A stretch of 64,000 bases of DNA from Galbula dea (taxonomy: Eukaryota; Chordata; Aves; Piciformes; Galbulidae). Every line of letters starts with the position of its first letter. Positions within the stretch are counted from its first letter, which is position 1. The notes beneath the pieces are model-generated. The model was not told where the DNA came from. It saw only the letters and a program-made list of their open reading frames with translations, and did not search any database. The position numbers and the translations under genes are program-made. The stretch lies in assembly GCA_013399015.1 (NCBI GenBank), contig VWZX01008270.1, positions 296,001 to 360,000 of the forward strand. The letters are read 5' to 3'. Of the stretch, positions 36,369-47,757 are shown one piece after another.

Positions 36369-39300
36369 CCCATGTGCCTGGGATAACAAACTCATGAGAA
36401 ACAAAAGAGATGATTGTCTTAGTAGAAATAAACAAAAGTATAAATACAAAAGATGTCAGCACTACATTTCAGCTGAAAAAGTAGTAGAAAAAGAGTATGA
36501 AGCAAGTTTTACATAATGACTTCTCAAAGGAACAGTGGTAGAAACTATAAAAGGAGCTGCTGCAGCAGACTCTTTTACCTGGGGTAACTGTCCAAATGCT
36601 TTAGCCTGCTTTTGAAACAACTCCAGTTTGCAACATTCCTTTTACACATCTTTATACATGTCTTTTTTATGTTTTTTTATACATTTTTAAGAACTTTCTT
36701 TTGCTTTAGAACAAAGATGTTTGTGCTGGCTCTGGCAAGAGGCAATGTGACTTTCAGGAATATCCAGTTCAAGCTAGCCTTCAGCTACTTTCTGTTCCTT
36801 TATCCTTACAACACCTACTTTGGCACATAAACACATATACACAAAAAAGCATCCCAAAGGAGATGTCCTTCTGACTCTGTAATGAAATGCCACTAAAACA
36901 ACCTGCAATCAGCACTGGGGAAAAGAGGGATCATCAATGCAGAAAAACAGAGTCATGTTTCAAAGACTGACAGCATACCTAAATCTGGATGCCACAAAGC
37001 AAAGGTCAAGTCCCACTGAAGCTAACAGCAAGCTTCTTAATTTCACTGGGGGGAGGAATGTGGGGGTATATGTTTGCTTGCATATTCTCCGGAGAAGAAG
37101 ATTGCAAAGGGGTAGAAAAGGTGACCAACAAACAGATTTAGATCCTGGAAAATAATAGCAGCAACTTTACAGAGCATACTAAGGTGGGGCTCCTGGAAGC
37201 TCTTTCCTGTTTTACTACTTGTTTTGGGGAATAAGTCACTTTGAATCTGATTTTGTAAGTATTAGCTTTATTTAATCAGCCAGCTGAGGACCCTGGTTCA
37301 TGCAGCATTTATATATACAAATAGAACTATTTTTGTGCAAACATCTGCCTTAACAGAGATCTTAATCCACTGAAACAGCAGAAATTTAATGGGACTTAAG
37401 ATCAGGACTTTTATTCACAAAGAATTGAGAATGAAGCTTACTTTTTTGTTTGCTTTTTCCCCCCTGACAATACTCTGTGATTTTTTTTATTAATCAGGAA
37501 ACCAACATTCCTGTCTGTATTATAGATTTATCATAGGTGTTGGAAGGCATAAGCACTCTAATGAAATTCACTTCATTGAAGTCATCCAGCCTTTTAGGTC
37601 CCAGCAAAATTTTTTATGGGTGATAATTTCTGAAATGAAGAATAAAGTAAGAATAAAAGAGAAAAAAACCCAAACAATGCAAATGTTATAATTGAAGTAC
37701 AGTAAAAATGTTTTACAAATCCAGAACAAGATTCTGTAGTTAATGTAGTTCCAACAAAACCAACCAAAAAGTGTCACTCACAGGAAGGTATTAGTTGAGA
37801 TGAAGAAAGGACATAAGAAGTACAAAGATACATTTAGTGAGTGTTTTATCTTAAGGACATAAAGATTTATAGTATCCTAAATATCCCACTACACATTCTC
37901 ATTTTGATGAGGAGATATTAAACACTATGGCAGGTGAAGACTTCACCAATATATGTGTTAACTTGGTCCTTGAGATGTCTGAGAATTCTTGTGGAGAGAA
38001 CTACAAAAATGCTCAAATCACAGAAAAAGATTATGAAGTGTTAAACTGAGTGTTAAAGATTTCTGACATTGTCTGATGTCACATGATAAAGTTGAAACAG
38101 AGAAACACTTTAGCAGAATACTTTCTCTCCTAATCATAGACTCTAGGGGAAAGTTTTCAGCTGGATGGTGAACTGAATTTCAATGATTATAAAAAGTGGA
38201 GAAGACAAACTGCTCCATGGGTGGACAGGGATGTCTTTTTATCTTATTAGTTAGTAACGACAAAATAATTCAATCTTGATTTATACAAAGTTATGTAACT
38301 TACAGAAGAAAGAACACCTGGCTGTCTATACAAGGATTAAAGTATTTTTCTCTGAACATTAAGATATGTCCATAAATATGTATCTAAATGCATCTGTGCT
38401 CAATAACCATAATTACATGATATAGCATATAATATAGATATAATCTGTCCAATTATCATGAGGTCATCAATGACTGCACAGTTCCTAAGGGGAAATTCAG
38501 GAGCACACTGTAAACTCATCTCAAACAAGAAAGCATAAAAGTTTCTTGGCACATCAATTCTTAACATATTCTTTATCAGGTGGGTACTTTACAGAGTATT
38601 TTAGAGAGGCCTGACATTTTATCATAAATATTTTTTCTCTTTCTTAGTCAGAACCTAGAGTTTCATTTTCAGTCTAGCAGCACATGAATCAAAGGCAAAA
38701 CAGAATGCACTATTTAAAGATCCAGCTTTTATCAATACAAATGAAAGTGGTATTTTTCTCTAAGTGAAAATATAGCAAATCTAGAATCTAATGGTTTTAT
38801 AATTCCCAAATGTTGTATATTTGTATTTTCAGTGATCAGAATATGTCTTGAATAGTTACAAACTGAGAAGATATGAACAAGGCAGTGTGGACGCCAGGCT
38901 GGTAACCATGACAGATACATCAAAATACTTAATTTCACTGAAATAAGTTTATCTTTAAAGATATCTTTCCTTACTTTGTTAGTCTGTGCCATTGAGGCAC
39001 ACTCTCAGGTGGAATTTATATACGTCTACATGTCTACAACATAGATGTGTTAATGTGAATTAGTGACTGTGACTAAGCTGCTGCCCTCAACAGAGATCTC
39101 AGGTGGGATTCAACTTTTCTTCCTTCTAGATATGTAAGTGTTGGATATCAGGTGTAAGCTACACAACTCAGGTTTCTTTCATGATTGATGACAGGAAGAA
39201 ATGAATACTTCCTAAAAGGGATTCACCTGACCTATCTCAGAATTCTATCTCAAGAAGAATTTAACAGCCCTCTGAAGCTATCTGTTTATCTCCATTGACA

Positions 39301-41589
39301 GGAAAGACGAACGACTACTTTGAGCATAATGATCTGCTTTTGAGACCAATAGGTTATAAAGGATGGTTCCTTTCTAATATAACAATCATTTGGTACTAAA
39401 GATCTCTAGCAGTGCCTGCAGGGCTTCCTTCCACTCTTTGGAACTGGTTCCCTGAAACATCCAGAAATACAAACTGCTGTGAAGCAGCTAAATAGCAACA
39501 CAGGCATCTGACAAACTACCACTCGATCCAAAATTTTGTACTAGATCTCCAGAGAAAGAACATTGCCCTGACTGACATTCACAATCATTTTTTAAAGTCT
39601 CCTAAGGTAATTTTGCACCTCATTTTTGAATACCAAGTAGCTGAGTTTGTTAAGCATATCTTACTTTTCTGAGTTGCATTCTCTCACAGAAAGGGTTCTC
39701 ACACTTCTTAGCTGAAGTGGTGTGTTGCAGTGAACAGCTGAGTGAGTGTGGTAAATGCTGATGGAGCCTGGTCAAGGAACCCCTTTGGCAAGCAACTACC
39801 TGCCTGCCCATAAGGGTTATGAGATGGATGGTTTGCAGATTGGGTTAGGAAATCTTGCCCTGTGTTAGTGGAAATTGTCCATACAGCCACAGCCTTACTA
39901 AATCTACATAGGCAGATGATTTTTCTCTCTGGCAATAGCTGTCTTCCTGTGGAGTAGAAGTGCTTGCAAGTAATGTCATTCTTGTGGAAGTGTTCCTTGA
40001 CCTCCTACTTCTGTGCAGTTACCAGAGAAAAGAGAAGACTCACACCATACTATGCAGAGACCAGGGGAAGACACATTTAGAAACTGCAGATTATCAATGT
40101 CTTGCATTTCTCCGTTGATTTCAGACAAGAAAATAAAGTCCCATAGTGTACATGAGTAACATTACCATACATTTCCTTTTTAAAAAATAACATCAATGAT
40201 AATCCTAGAACAGGATTCACTACTTGGAATTCAGCATTGCATTGAAGCACAAATACAGTTTATTAAACTGCCAGCAGTAGCTGGTTTTGGTTTCTCTGTA
40301 GTGAAAATTTTAATGTGAAGTTAAATTACTACTCACAACCATAGAAAGAAACTCTTTATTTTTTCAATTTTAAAGCCTTATTATAAATTGCTAGAGGTGA
40401 ATTGTACATTAACACTATAAAAATAAATGGAAAACCTTTAAAGTGTTGCAATCCAAAAAACATATGTACTATTATCATAGATCACAAGTGCAGCTACAGG
40501 TAATTTTAAACATATGGTAAGATTCTCCTTAAGTATTTATATTTTAGGAAGCATAACTGTGCTCTAAATTTTATTCTAGTCACATAATAATTTTGTTTGG
40601 AGCATTTGTGTAGGTAAACCTAGTGCTTCTCGTAGTGATATTTATTGAATTGGTTTTACTGGATTGGTTTACAATTTGCAACACATTAATTCAGTATATA
40701 ATTCCAAGTAAACAAGGAGATTCTTGTGTAGTTATTTAACTCAACAGTAAATACATTACTGTAAAATATTAGCTATCAACTGTTGTTTCATGATGATGTA
40801 CCTCAAGGGAGCTGATCCCGAATTCATTGCAACTAAATATATGGAATGAATTGTAGCTACTCTGTAGGAACCTACGAATTTAGGAATACAGTTGCTTTCC
40901 ATAGACAGACTGGAAACATTTGACTCATATTTCAAAAAGAATCCTGCCTCCCAGTTCAGGACCCTCAACAGAAGCTGAATTCTGCATAAATAAATCTGGA
41001 TCTCTGAGATTTTGTCCCATTTCTGCTGGATAGCTTTGGAAATACAGATTTGCTAGGCACAACAGGGTTTGCAGTGTGTTTGTTAATCAAAAGTGCAAAA
41101 TTGCAAGGTAAGATAGAAAGTTTGAAGATTGATTATCCTCATTTTCTTTTGCTTCCTAAGGAAGCCTCTGATTAATTGCTGTATTTGTTATTCAACATAA
41201 TTTGTCCAAATTCAAATGCCAGATCAGAGCAACGGTCTACTTATGGTGAGAAAATGTGATGTATGAAGCATCCTTTCTCAGTACAGAGATGGTTAAACAT
41301 CTCCAACTGGATTCACAAACTGACAGGAAAAAACTCTTTCAAAATCAAAGCCAGTTGAGCACAATATATTGGGGCAGGATGAAGGCAGGTCTTTAAAAGA
41401 AGATTGAGAAGAGTGATTAATTTCCTAAGTAATTTCACTATTATTTATATTTTACCATATCCACAGTACATTATTTTTTTCTTATTCCTAAATGGCCTTC
41501 CTGTATTTTTTTTTGTGCCTATTTCACTGTCTCACTGGACAGCAGTGAGAAAAGCCTGGCTCCATTGTCTTTACTCCCCTCACATCAGA
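36369..41589. other. Unannotated non-coding DNA
   Basis: About 5.2 kb with no recognisable gene or transposon. Open frames are short (under 90 codons) on both strands and unconvincing. Confidence 0.5.
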
Positions 41590-41830
41590 TATCACAGAAT
41601 CACAGAATGTTAGGAATATTTATATACAATGGTGAGTTCTCCTGAGCCTTTTCTTCTCCATGCTGAACACTCTCAGCTCTCTCAGCCTCTCCTTCTAAGA
41701 GATGCTCCAGTTCTTTAAACAACTGAGTGGCTGCTTGCTGGACTTGCTCCAGTATGTCCATGTCTCTCCTGTACTCTCAGTTGCAGTCTCAGCATGTGGG
41801 AGCACGGAGTAGGGATGACATACATGTGGG
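41590..41830 (-). mobile_element. CR1 LINE 3' fragment with internal deletion
   Basis: Antisense CR1. The tail and first bases of the 3' block are present (41590-41618, 'atcacagaatcacagaatg'). After about 15 unrelated bases the sequence jumps to a more upstream part of ORF2, recognisable by 'ctcctgagccttttcttctc', 'ctctctcagcctctcc' and 'gatgctccagttc'. About 200-300 bases of the usual CR1 3' region are missing between. Similarity fades beyond about 41820. No open frame is left. Confidence 0.8.
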
Positions 41831-44249
41831 CCAGCACAGAGCTACCAGGAGCTGCCTTACTCCAGCCCCCTAGAGAGGTGTTAGATCAATCCCTTCTCTT
41901 GGCTTATTTCTCCAGAGGATAAGCTTAGGCAAGGATCCCCCCCACTATGCCTCTGTTGAGTGTAGGCAACAGAACTGTCTGTCTCACAGCGCGTATAGTT
42001 ATCACTTATGAGATTCTTTTTAAGCACAAATAGCAGCTCTTTTATATTGTTCCAAACAGCAAAGGATTTGAACTTTCAAAGCTGCCAAATTCTAAGCAGA
42101 ACCCAAATTATTTATCTTCAGACACTGCTCAGCGAAGACTTCTTTTTATTTGTTTTACTTGGACCATTGACATATAATCTTAATTTCAAGTCAAAGACAG
42201 TAAACTTTTCTTCACTCAATTGAAGACTAATCCTGAACTAAGTAAAACAAATCATGACAATTAATGCATTACACAAATACAGATTGAGTTTTATTAGACA
42301 TTTCTTAACATTGTAAGTCTTTGTCTACTATGAGATACATTCACACTTGGAAGATATGGTAATTTGTCCTTCTGCTGCAGCATCCTTTCTGCAGATGTTG
42401 TGAAACTGACAAGTGTTTCTCAATATATTCCCTCAAGACTCTGTAAGTTTAAACCCCATCTCAAAGATAATTTTCAGTCTCCTGCTTCATATATGCTGAG
42501 TTCAAGTTCACTGTGCATAATTATATTCAGCACCCTGTCACAAAAGGGAATCAATCTAGCCATATTCTGTTAACTCCATCATTTTATATTCAGCACCCAA
42601 AATCTGTTTTGTGAAATTTTATAGATACAACATCTAGAAATGGCAGCAGGAAAAACTGGAAACAGCCAGTGATGCAAAATCTCCTAAGAACTGAAGTAGC
42701 AGAAAGCACTTGCATCCTTTTATCTCAGAGAAATATTTTCAGATTTATTTGTTTTGATGATTTGAATTTCTGACAATGTACAATTTATGAGATCTAGGCA
42801 ACTGCATAGAACTATTGTGAAAAGTCTGTGGTTTTTTACTTTCAGTTATCTTCAGTCATTGATCTGACAAATTTCTACATTATGTTGCTCCTAATAAGCT
42901 TGTTTTGTTTTTTTCCACCTCCCCCCACCTCCCCCGATGAAATATCAATCACATCACATTGGGGCTTGCTATATGCACCACCCTACAGAGCCTGTTGCTA
43001 AGACAGAGCATGTGGTGAGGCTCCAGCATGGCAACAACTACCAGCCCATGATACATTAAAATCCTCAATTCCTCATGTTAAAGATCATTATGTCCTAGAT
43101 AGGGATTCTATAAACTGAACAAACAGAAATCCCTTGCTGTTTCTTGGTAGCGGTGCAATATCAGCAATCAGCTGCTGAGTCCCAGACTGTATCCCAGAAG
43201 ATGAGAAGAACAGATGCTTTGGCTTATTAATGGCCAATGGCTTTATATCATTATGTTCTTAATTTGGGCAGTGGATTGTTCTTAATTCCCTTTCAAGAGA
43301 CAGAGGAATCCATGAAGATCATCAAGAAAGTTTATTCATCTTCTTGAGTGCTCCTGAGGAAGTTTTTTTAACCTCATCAAACCCTAGCAGGAGTTTTCTG
43401 CAAGGAGTCTTCTCAAAGCTGCGTGTTGTGCTCACAGAAAGCTGGTTTTATGAAGATTCAGTTGGTTAGCAGGGTACATGTCACACTGCAAGGAGTCCTG
43501 GTTATATCTCCCAAAACAGATGATTCCCAAAAGAATGATACCCAGTGTCTGTATTGAGGCATTATATTATTTTAAAAGACTATTATTAATGAGGTAAAAC
43601 TGATGTTGTGTAACAATCAATACACACAACTAAAGAGATCTGTGCAGGCTTACAACTGTTACAAATTCAATTATTTCAGCAAATGTAAATACAAGAGATA
43701 AATATGCTAAACATTTCAAAATTCTTTGATAAAAGCTAAAACTAATTTGTGTGTTATAATATGCAGTTTTGTTGAATGCAATCTTACGAACTGTGGCAAT
43801 CTTGACCAGAGTTTAAAGGTACCCAGTCACTGAAATGTTCATTAAGCATTATCTCAAGAGGCAGTTCTGTTTGCTAGAATGATTTTTTTAATTAATGAAT
43901 TACAAAACCACATAAAAAACCTTCAACTGCTGTCGCCTTCAGCTTACACAACATCTTTCTACTGCCTAAGAACAAAATTGCTCTGTAATTGTATCCTGCA
44001 CTGCAAACAAGCAAAAAATGTACTCCAGGAAATCTGTAGCAGTCCCTAAGATGAGTCAAAATAAAGATGAAGAATCAAACAATTTATGGTTAATATGACC
44101 AAGTTTTCTTTTGTGTCTTTCAGAATCTTTTCAAGGCAGATATTTTTTGAAGAAAAATTAAATGATTGTGGATATTGTGTGAAATAGAGGTGGCCTCTTG
44201 AAACAAAAATATCAGCTATAGTTAAAAATAATGCAAAAATCCCCAAACC
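41831..44249. other. Unannotated non-coding DNA
   Basis: About 2.4 kb with no recognisable gene or transposon. A short CT-rich tract lies near 42915-42937. The next CR1 begins near 44250. Confidence 0.5.
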
Positions 44250-45915
44250 ACGGAAGATGGAGAAACAGTCATTCTGGGGGACTTCAATCATCCTAATATT
44301 TGTTGGGAAGGCAATACAGGTAGCCACAAACAGTCCGGGAGGTTCCTGCAATGCATTAATGATAACTTTCTGACAAAGGTGGTGGATGAACCAAGGAGAC
44401 GTGCTGCTGGACCTTTTGATAATGAGCAAAGAAAGTCTGGTTGGGAATGTGGAGGTTCAGCGCAGCCTTGGTTGCAGTGACCATGAGATGATGAAGTTCA
44501 GGCTCACGTAAGGAAGTAGCAGAGCAATAAGTTGGCTTGCAACCCTGGACTTCAGGAGAGCTAATTTGACCTCTTCAGAGACCTAGCTAGAGGAATCCCA
44601 TGGGTTTGGACTATAGCAGTCAGCCAAGCCCAAGGGAGCTGTTCGGTATTCAAGCACCATTTCCTCCAAGCTCAAGAGCAGTGTATCCCTATGAGTAAGA
44701 ACTAAAACAAAGGAGGCAGGAGATCTGCATGGATGAGCAAACAGTTTCTGGAAAAACTCCAGTGGAAAAAGGAAGTTTACAGAATGTGGAAAAAGGGACT
44801 GGCCACTTGGGAGGAATACAGGAACATTGCCCAACGATGTAGGGATACAATGAGAAAGTTAAGGCTCTCTTGGAATTAAATCTGGCATAGGATGTGAAAG
44901 ACAACAAGGACTTCTTCAAGTATGTCTGTAGGTAAGGAAGAATGGGGAAAATGGGATCCCACTGCTGAATGAGGTGGGTGTTCTGATGAGGGAGGATACA
45001 GAGAAGGCAGGGTCTGAAAGCCTGCTTTGCTTCAGTCTTCCTTGCTACAACTGACCCTCAGGAATCTCATTCCCTGGAAGTAAGAGAGGTGAGAGGAAGG
45101 AAAACTCTCCTGTAGTTGAAGAGGATTGGGTTAGAGATTTTCTAGGCAAGCTGGACACCCACAAATCCATTTGTTCTGATGGGATGTACCCATAAATGCT
45201 GAGGGAACTGGCTGATGTTATTACTAAGTCATTCTCCATCAGTTTTGAAAGGTCACAAAGAGCAGGAAAGGTGCCTGAGGGCTGGAAGAATGTCACTCTA
45301 GTCTTCAAAAAGGGCAAGAAGAAGGACCCAGGAAATTACAGGACAGTCAGCCTCATCTCCCTCCCTAGAAAGGTGATGGAACAGCTTATTCTGGAGGTCA
45401 TCTCTAAGCATGTGAAGGAAAAGAAGATCATCAGGAGAAGTTAGAATTAATTCATGAAGGGGAAATCATGCTTGACCAATCTATAATGGTGTGACTAACT
45501 GGGTAGAGAAGGGGAGAGCAGTGGATGTTGTCTACTTCCACTTCAACAATGCTTTTGACACTGTCTTCCACAACATCCTCATAGGCAAGCTTTGGAAGTA
45601 TGGGTTAGATGAGTGGACAGTGAGGTGGATTGAGAACTGGTTGAGTGACAGAGGCTTAAAATCAGCAGTTCAGAGTCTGGTTGGAGGCCTGTAGGTAGTG
45701 GAGTTCCCCAAGGGTCAGTATTTGGTCCAGTCTTCTTCAATATCTTCATCAATGACCTAGAGAAGGGAGAGAATGTACCCTCAGCAAGTTTGCTGATGAT
45801 ACAAACCTAAGAGGGGTGCCTGACACACCAGAAGGCTGTGCTGCCATTCAGTGAGACCTGGTTAGGCTGGAGAGATGGGTGGAGAGGAACCTCATTACTG
45901 TAAATAGACATGATG
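44250..45915 (+). mobile_element. Decayed CR1 LINE with endonuclease and RT remnants
   Basis: Plus-strand CR1 of about 1.7 kb covering the end of the endonuclease domain through RT motif C of ORF2. It is truncated at the 5' side (endonuclease N-terminus and ORF1 absent). It also stops near 45915, in the WVERNL region after motif C, without its own 3' end. A CR1 3' end does appear 200 bases further on, but fused to a tRNA-like sequence (see 46037-46212). Similarity is lower and frameshifts more numerous than in the 30774 copy, so this is an older insertion. Confidence 0.92.
44268..45910 (+). pseudogene. CR1 ORF2 pseudogene (endonuclease to RT)
   Basis: Endonuclease remnant: ILGDFNHPNICWEGN with the GDFN motif at 44277-44288. 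After a frame change near 44400, LVGNVEVQRSLGCSDHEMM follows, with the SDHE catalytic-His motif at 44476-44487. RT remnant: after a stop at 45191-45193, LRELADV leads into GKVPEGWKNVTLVFKKGKK and KVMEQLILEVISKHV. Motif A at 45530-45556 reads VVYFHFNNAFDTV, where His (45539-45541) replaces the catalytic Asp. GVPQGSVFGP starts at 45700 and motif C FADD is at 45789-45800. Motif A, the PQG block and motif C lie in three different frames, so at least two indels separate them. The gene is non-functional. Confidence 0.88.
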
Positions 45916-46036
45916 TGTAAGAACATGAAAGAGTGCACCAGGTTTAGAGGATGACATTAGGAGTACCAGTTAAATATGTGTAAATAGTCATTCTGTCAGT
46001 CGTCAGTGACTGTGCAGTAAACAAGGGAGCACAAAA
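45916..46036. other. Unassigned spacer between CR1 and tRNA-like unit
   Basis: About 120 bases that I cannot match to CR1 or tRNA. It may be original flanking DNA or diverged CR1 sequence; the answer bears on how the adjacent chimera arose. Confidence 0.4.
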
Positions 46037-46212
46037 CTTCCAGTATAGTGATTAGGATTCAGTGCTCTCACTGCCAGGACCTGGGTTCAAATCCCAGTGA
46101 GGGAAGCTTTGTTGTGACCTAGTCTTAGGAAATCCTGCTCTGGCAGAGGGACTGGACTAGATGATCTTTCAAGGTCCCTTCCAACTCCTAATATACAGTG
46201 ATACTGTGATAT
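46037..46212 (+). mobile_element. Probable SINE: tRNA-Glu-like head with CR1 3' tail
   Basis: Two parts in the same orientation. Head (46037-46105): clear similarity to vertebrate tRNA-Glu(CTC). It keeps 'attaggattc', the anticodon-loop region 'gctctcac', a Pol III B box GGTTCAAATCC, a fully paired T stem (CTGGG with CCCAG) and the 3' end 'gggaa'. By my own alignment about 44 of the last 56 bases agree with the recalled tRNA. Tail: after 8 bases, 46114-46212 matches the last ~100 bases of CR1, especially the copy at 30774 ('tggactagatgatctttc', 'cccttccaactcctaat'), ending in decayed tail units. A Pol III promoter joined to a LINE 3' end is the standard SINE plan; CR1-tailed tRNA SINEs are known from birds and turtles. 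Alternatives are a tRNA pseudogene inserted next to a CR1 remnant, or a one-off template switch. No target-site duplication was found. Confidence 0.7.
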
Positions 46213-46986
46213 AGCCTTTAGGATAAACAAGTTGGCACTTCTGAAATACTGTTAGCATGCAGATAATTAATGTGTGCTTAGCTCAGGTTATCTGAATGAA
46301 AAAATTCAGCCTGCTCTACTGACTGTACAAGGCTTGAGCAGAGCTGTGAATATATCAATACACAGATGCCTGTTGCATCAGAAAAACAAATACACGAACC
46401 AACCAACCCACTGACCCCACAACTCAGATAACAGCTGTTTTTTTCCATCATTATCAATACACACAGAGTGAAGGAAAGTTGGTCACACCAAATTGTTTTC
46501 TTCATTACTTCACAGTAAATGCACAGTGACTCCAGAAAAACCAAACCAAACCAAACCAAAACCCAAACCAAGTCCTACCAGCCAAAAAAAAAAATAAATT
46601 CTTCCGAACACACCACAAAACAGTAAAGCTGGAGAAGTCACATGAGAAGCTGACAAAAAAGCTGATCTATAAAGCGTCCTGAGAAAAAGGCTGAGGCAAA
46701 AGGGAAACAGAGCTCTGGAAGTGTAAAGGAGGAAGCTGAAAAAGCTGGAGACCAGAAAGACTTTTATCATCCTGTTTTTTAGTGCCTCGGGCTGAGTGAC
46801 AACTTGCAATGAGAAGTAAGCCTGAGTATGCCCCACAGGGACAGCAGAGCAGAGGTAACACCACCATAAGCAAGTGGCACTTTTCTTTGCAACTTTGAAC
46901 ATTCCTTTGCCAAAAACTCTTTTTAAATGTGTTGTTTCTCCTCTTAGAAATTTAGTGGCTCCTCACAGGAACAGTCAGCACTGAGA
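46213..46986. other. Unannotated non-coding DNA with simple repeat
   Basis: No gene recognised. Contains a CCAAA-type simple repeat (listed separately). Overlapping minus-strand open frames (46278-46571 and 46510-46902) run through this low-complexity DNA and have no recognisable domain. Confidence 0.5.
46537..46571. repeat. (CCAAA)n simple repeat
   Basis: Four to five tandem CCAAA units with small variants at the end. A microsatellite with no gene context. Confidence 0.85.
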
Positions 46987-47757
46987 TGTCCTGGTTTGGG
47001 TTAGAACAGAATTATTTCTATTAAGTGACTCCTCTAAGTAAGTGCACTTTCTGAAAATAACAGCATGTTTTAACAGACACTACCTGCTTCTAGCAGTGAA
47101 AGACCTAATGTTTAGATTTACTATCGGGGGGGTTGGACTAGATGATCTTTTGAGGTCCCTTCCAACTCCTAATATTCTCTGTGTGTGTGTGTATGTAAAC
47201 CAAGGTCACTGCTAAATCTTGTGTCTTACATTAGGGAGTGCAGAGTAAAGGTTACACCTACAGGGAGGAGTGGACAGGACAGGTGACCCTAAACTGACCA
47301 ACTAAGTATTCTATTCCATATATGTTACATTTGATACAAACCTGAGAATCAGTTCCTTCTTTTTCTCCTTTTTCTTGTTCTCATCTTCAATGGTTGGCAT
47401 CTGAGGAGAACTCTGTTCTGCCCTCAATCCTGATCTGCAAGTTCCTACATCCAGTGCCAGGATCCAGCTCCCTGAGCCTGGTTCACGTCTACTGCTGAGG
47501 TTTTCTGCCGCAGTATCAGTGGTACAGTCACGTAGTTGCCACCAAGGGGGTTTGGGTATTGGTTTTGTATGTATTTAATTTTATTATTATTATTATTCTC
47601 ATTAAAGTAGTTTTAGTTTTCTTTTCCAATCCACAAGTCTCTCTTTTCTCTCTCTTATTCCCCTAACTTTCCTGTGGAGGAGGTGGAGGGTGGGGAAGGG
47701 GCTAACTGAGAGTGTCTGTCACTGGGTAGGTGGTCAGACCAGCCCTGACCCTCAACA
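46987..47757 (+). mobile_element. Solo LTR of an avian endogenous retrovirus, ERVL-like
   Basis: Starts with TGTCCTGGTTTGGG and ends with CA near 47757, as LTRs do. It resembles a common avian LTR family in several places: the promoter-side segment around 47270-47330 ('gacaggtgaccctaaactga', 'tattccatatatg'), a TTA-repeat with ATTAAA at 47601-47606, and 'ttttccaatccacaagtctc' after it. About 70 bases at 47125-47196 are a CR1 3' tail and not LTR. No internal viral genes flank it on either side, so it is a solo LTR left after recombination. A target-site duplication is not clear. The LTR identity is likely; the exact family name was not checked. Confidence 0.75.
47125..47196 (+). mobile_element. 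CR1 LINE 3' tail nested in the LTR
   Basis: A plus-strand CR1 end: a G-run, 'ttggactagatgatctttt', 'gaggtcccttccaactccta', 'atattct', then a (TG)n run instead of the usual tail units. Only about 70 bases were copied, an extreme 5' truncation. It interrupts the LTR, so it inserted later. Confidence 0.85.

Noticed and set aside
42955..43045. Two RFX X-box-like half sites (GTTGCTA and ATGGCAAC)
   Set aside because: Half sites about 40 bases apart do not make a proper X-box, and no promoter context is present.
46037..46105. Functional tRNA-Glu gene
   Set aside because: The anticodon and acceptor stems are degraded, the 5' end is poorly matched, and the sequence is joined to a CR1 tail. It is better explained as a SINE head or tRNA pseudogene.
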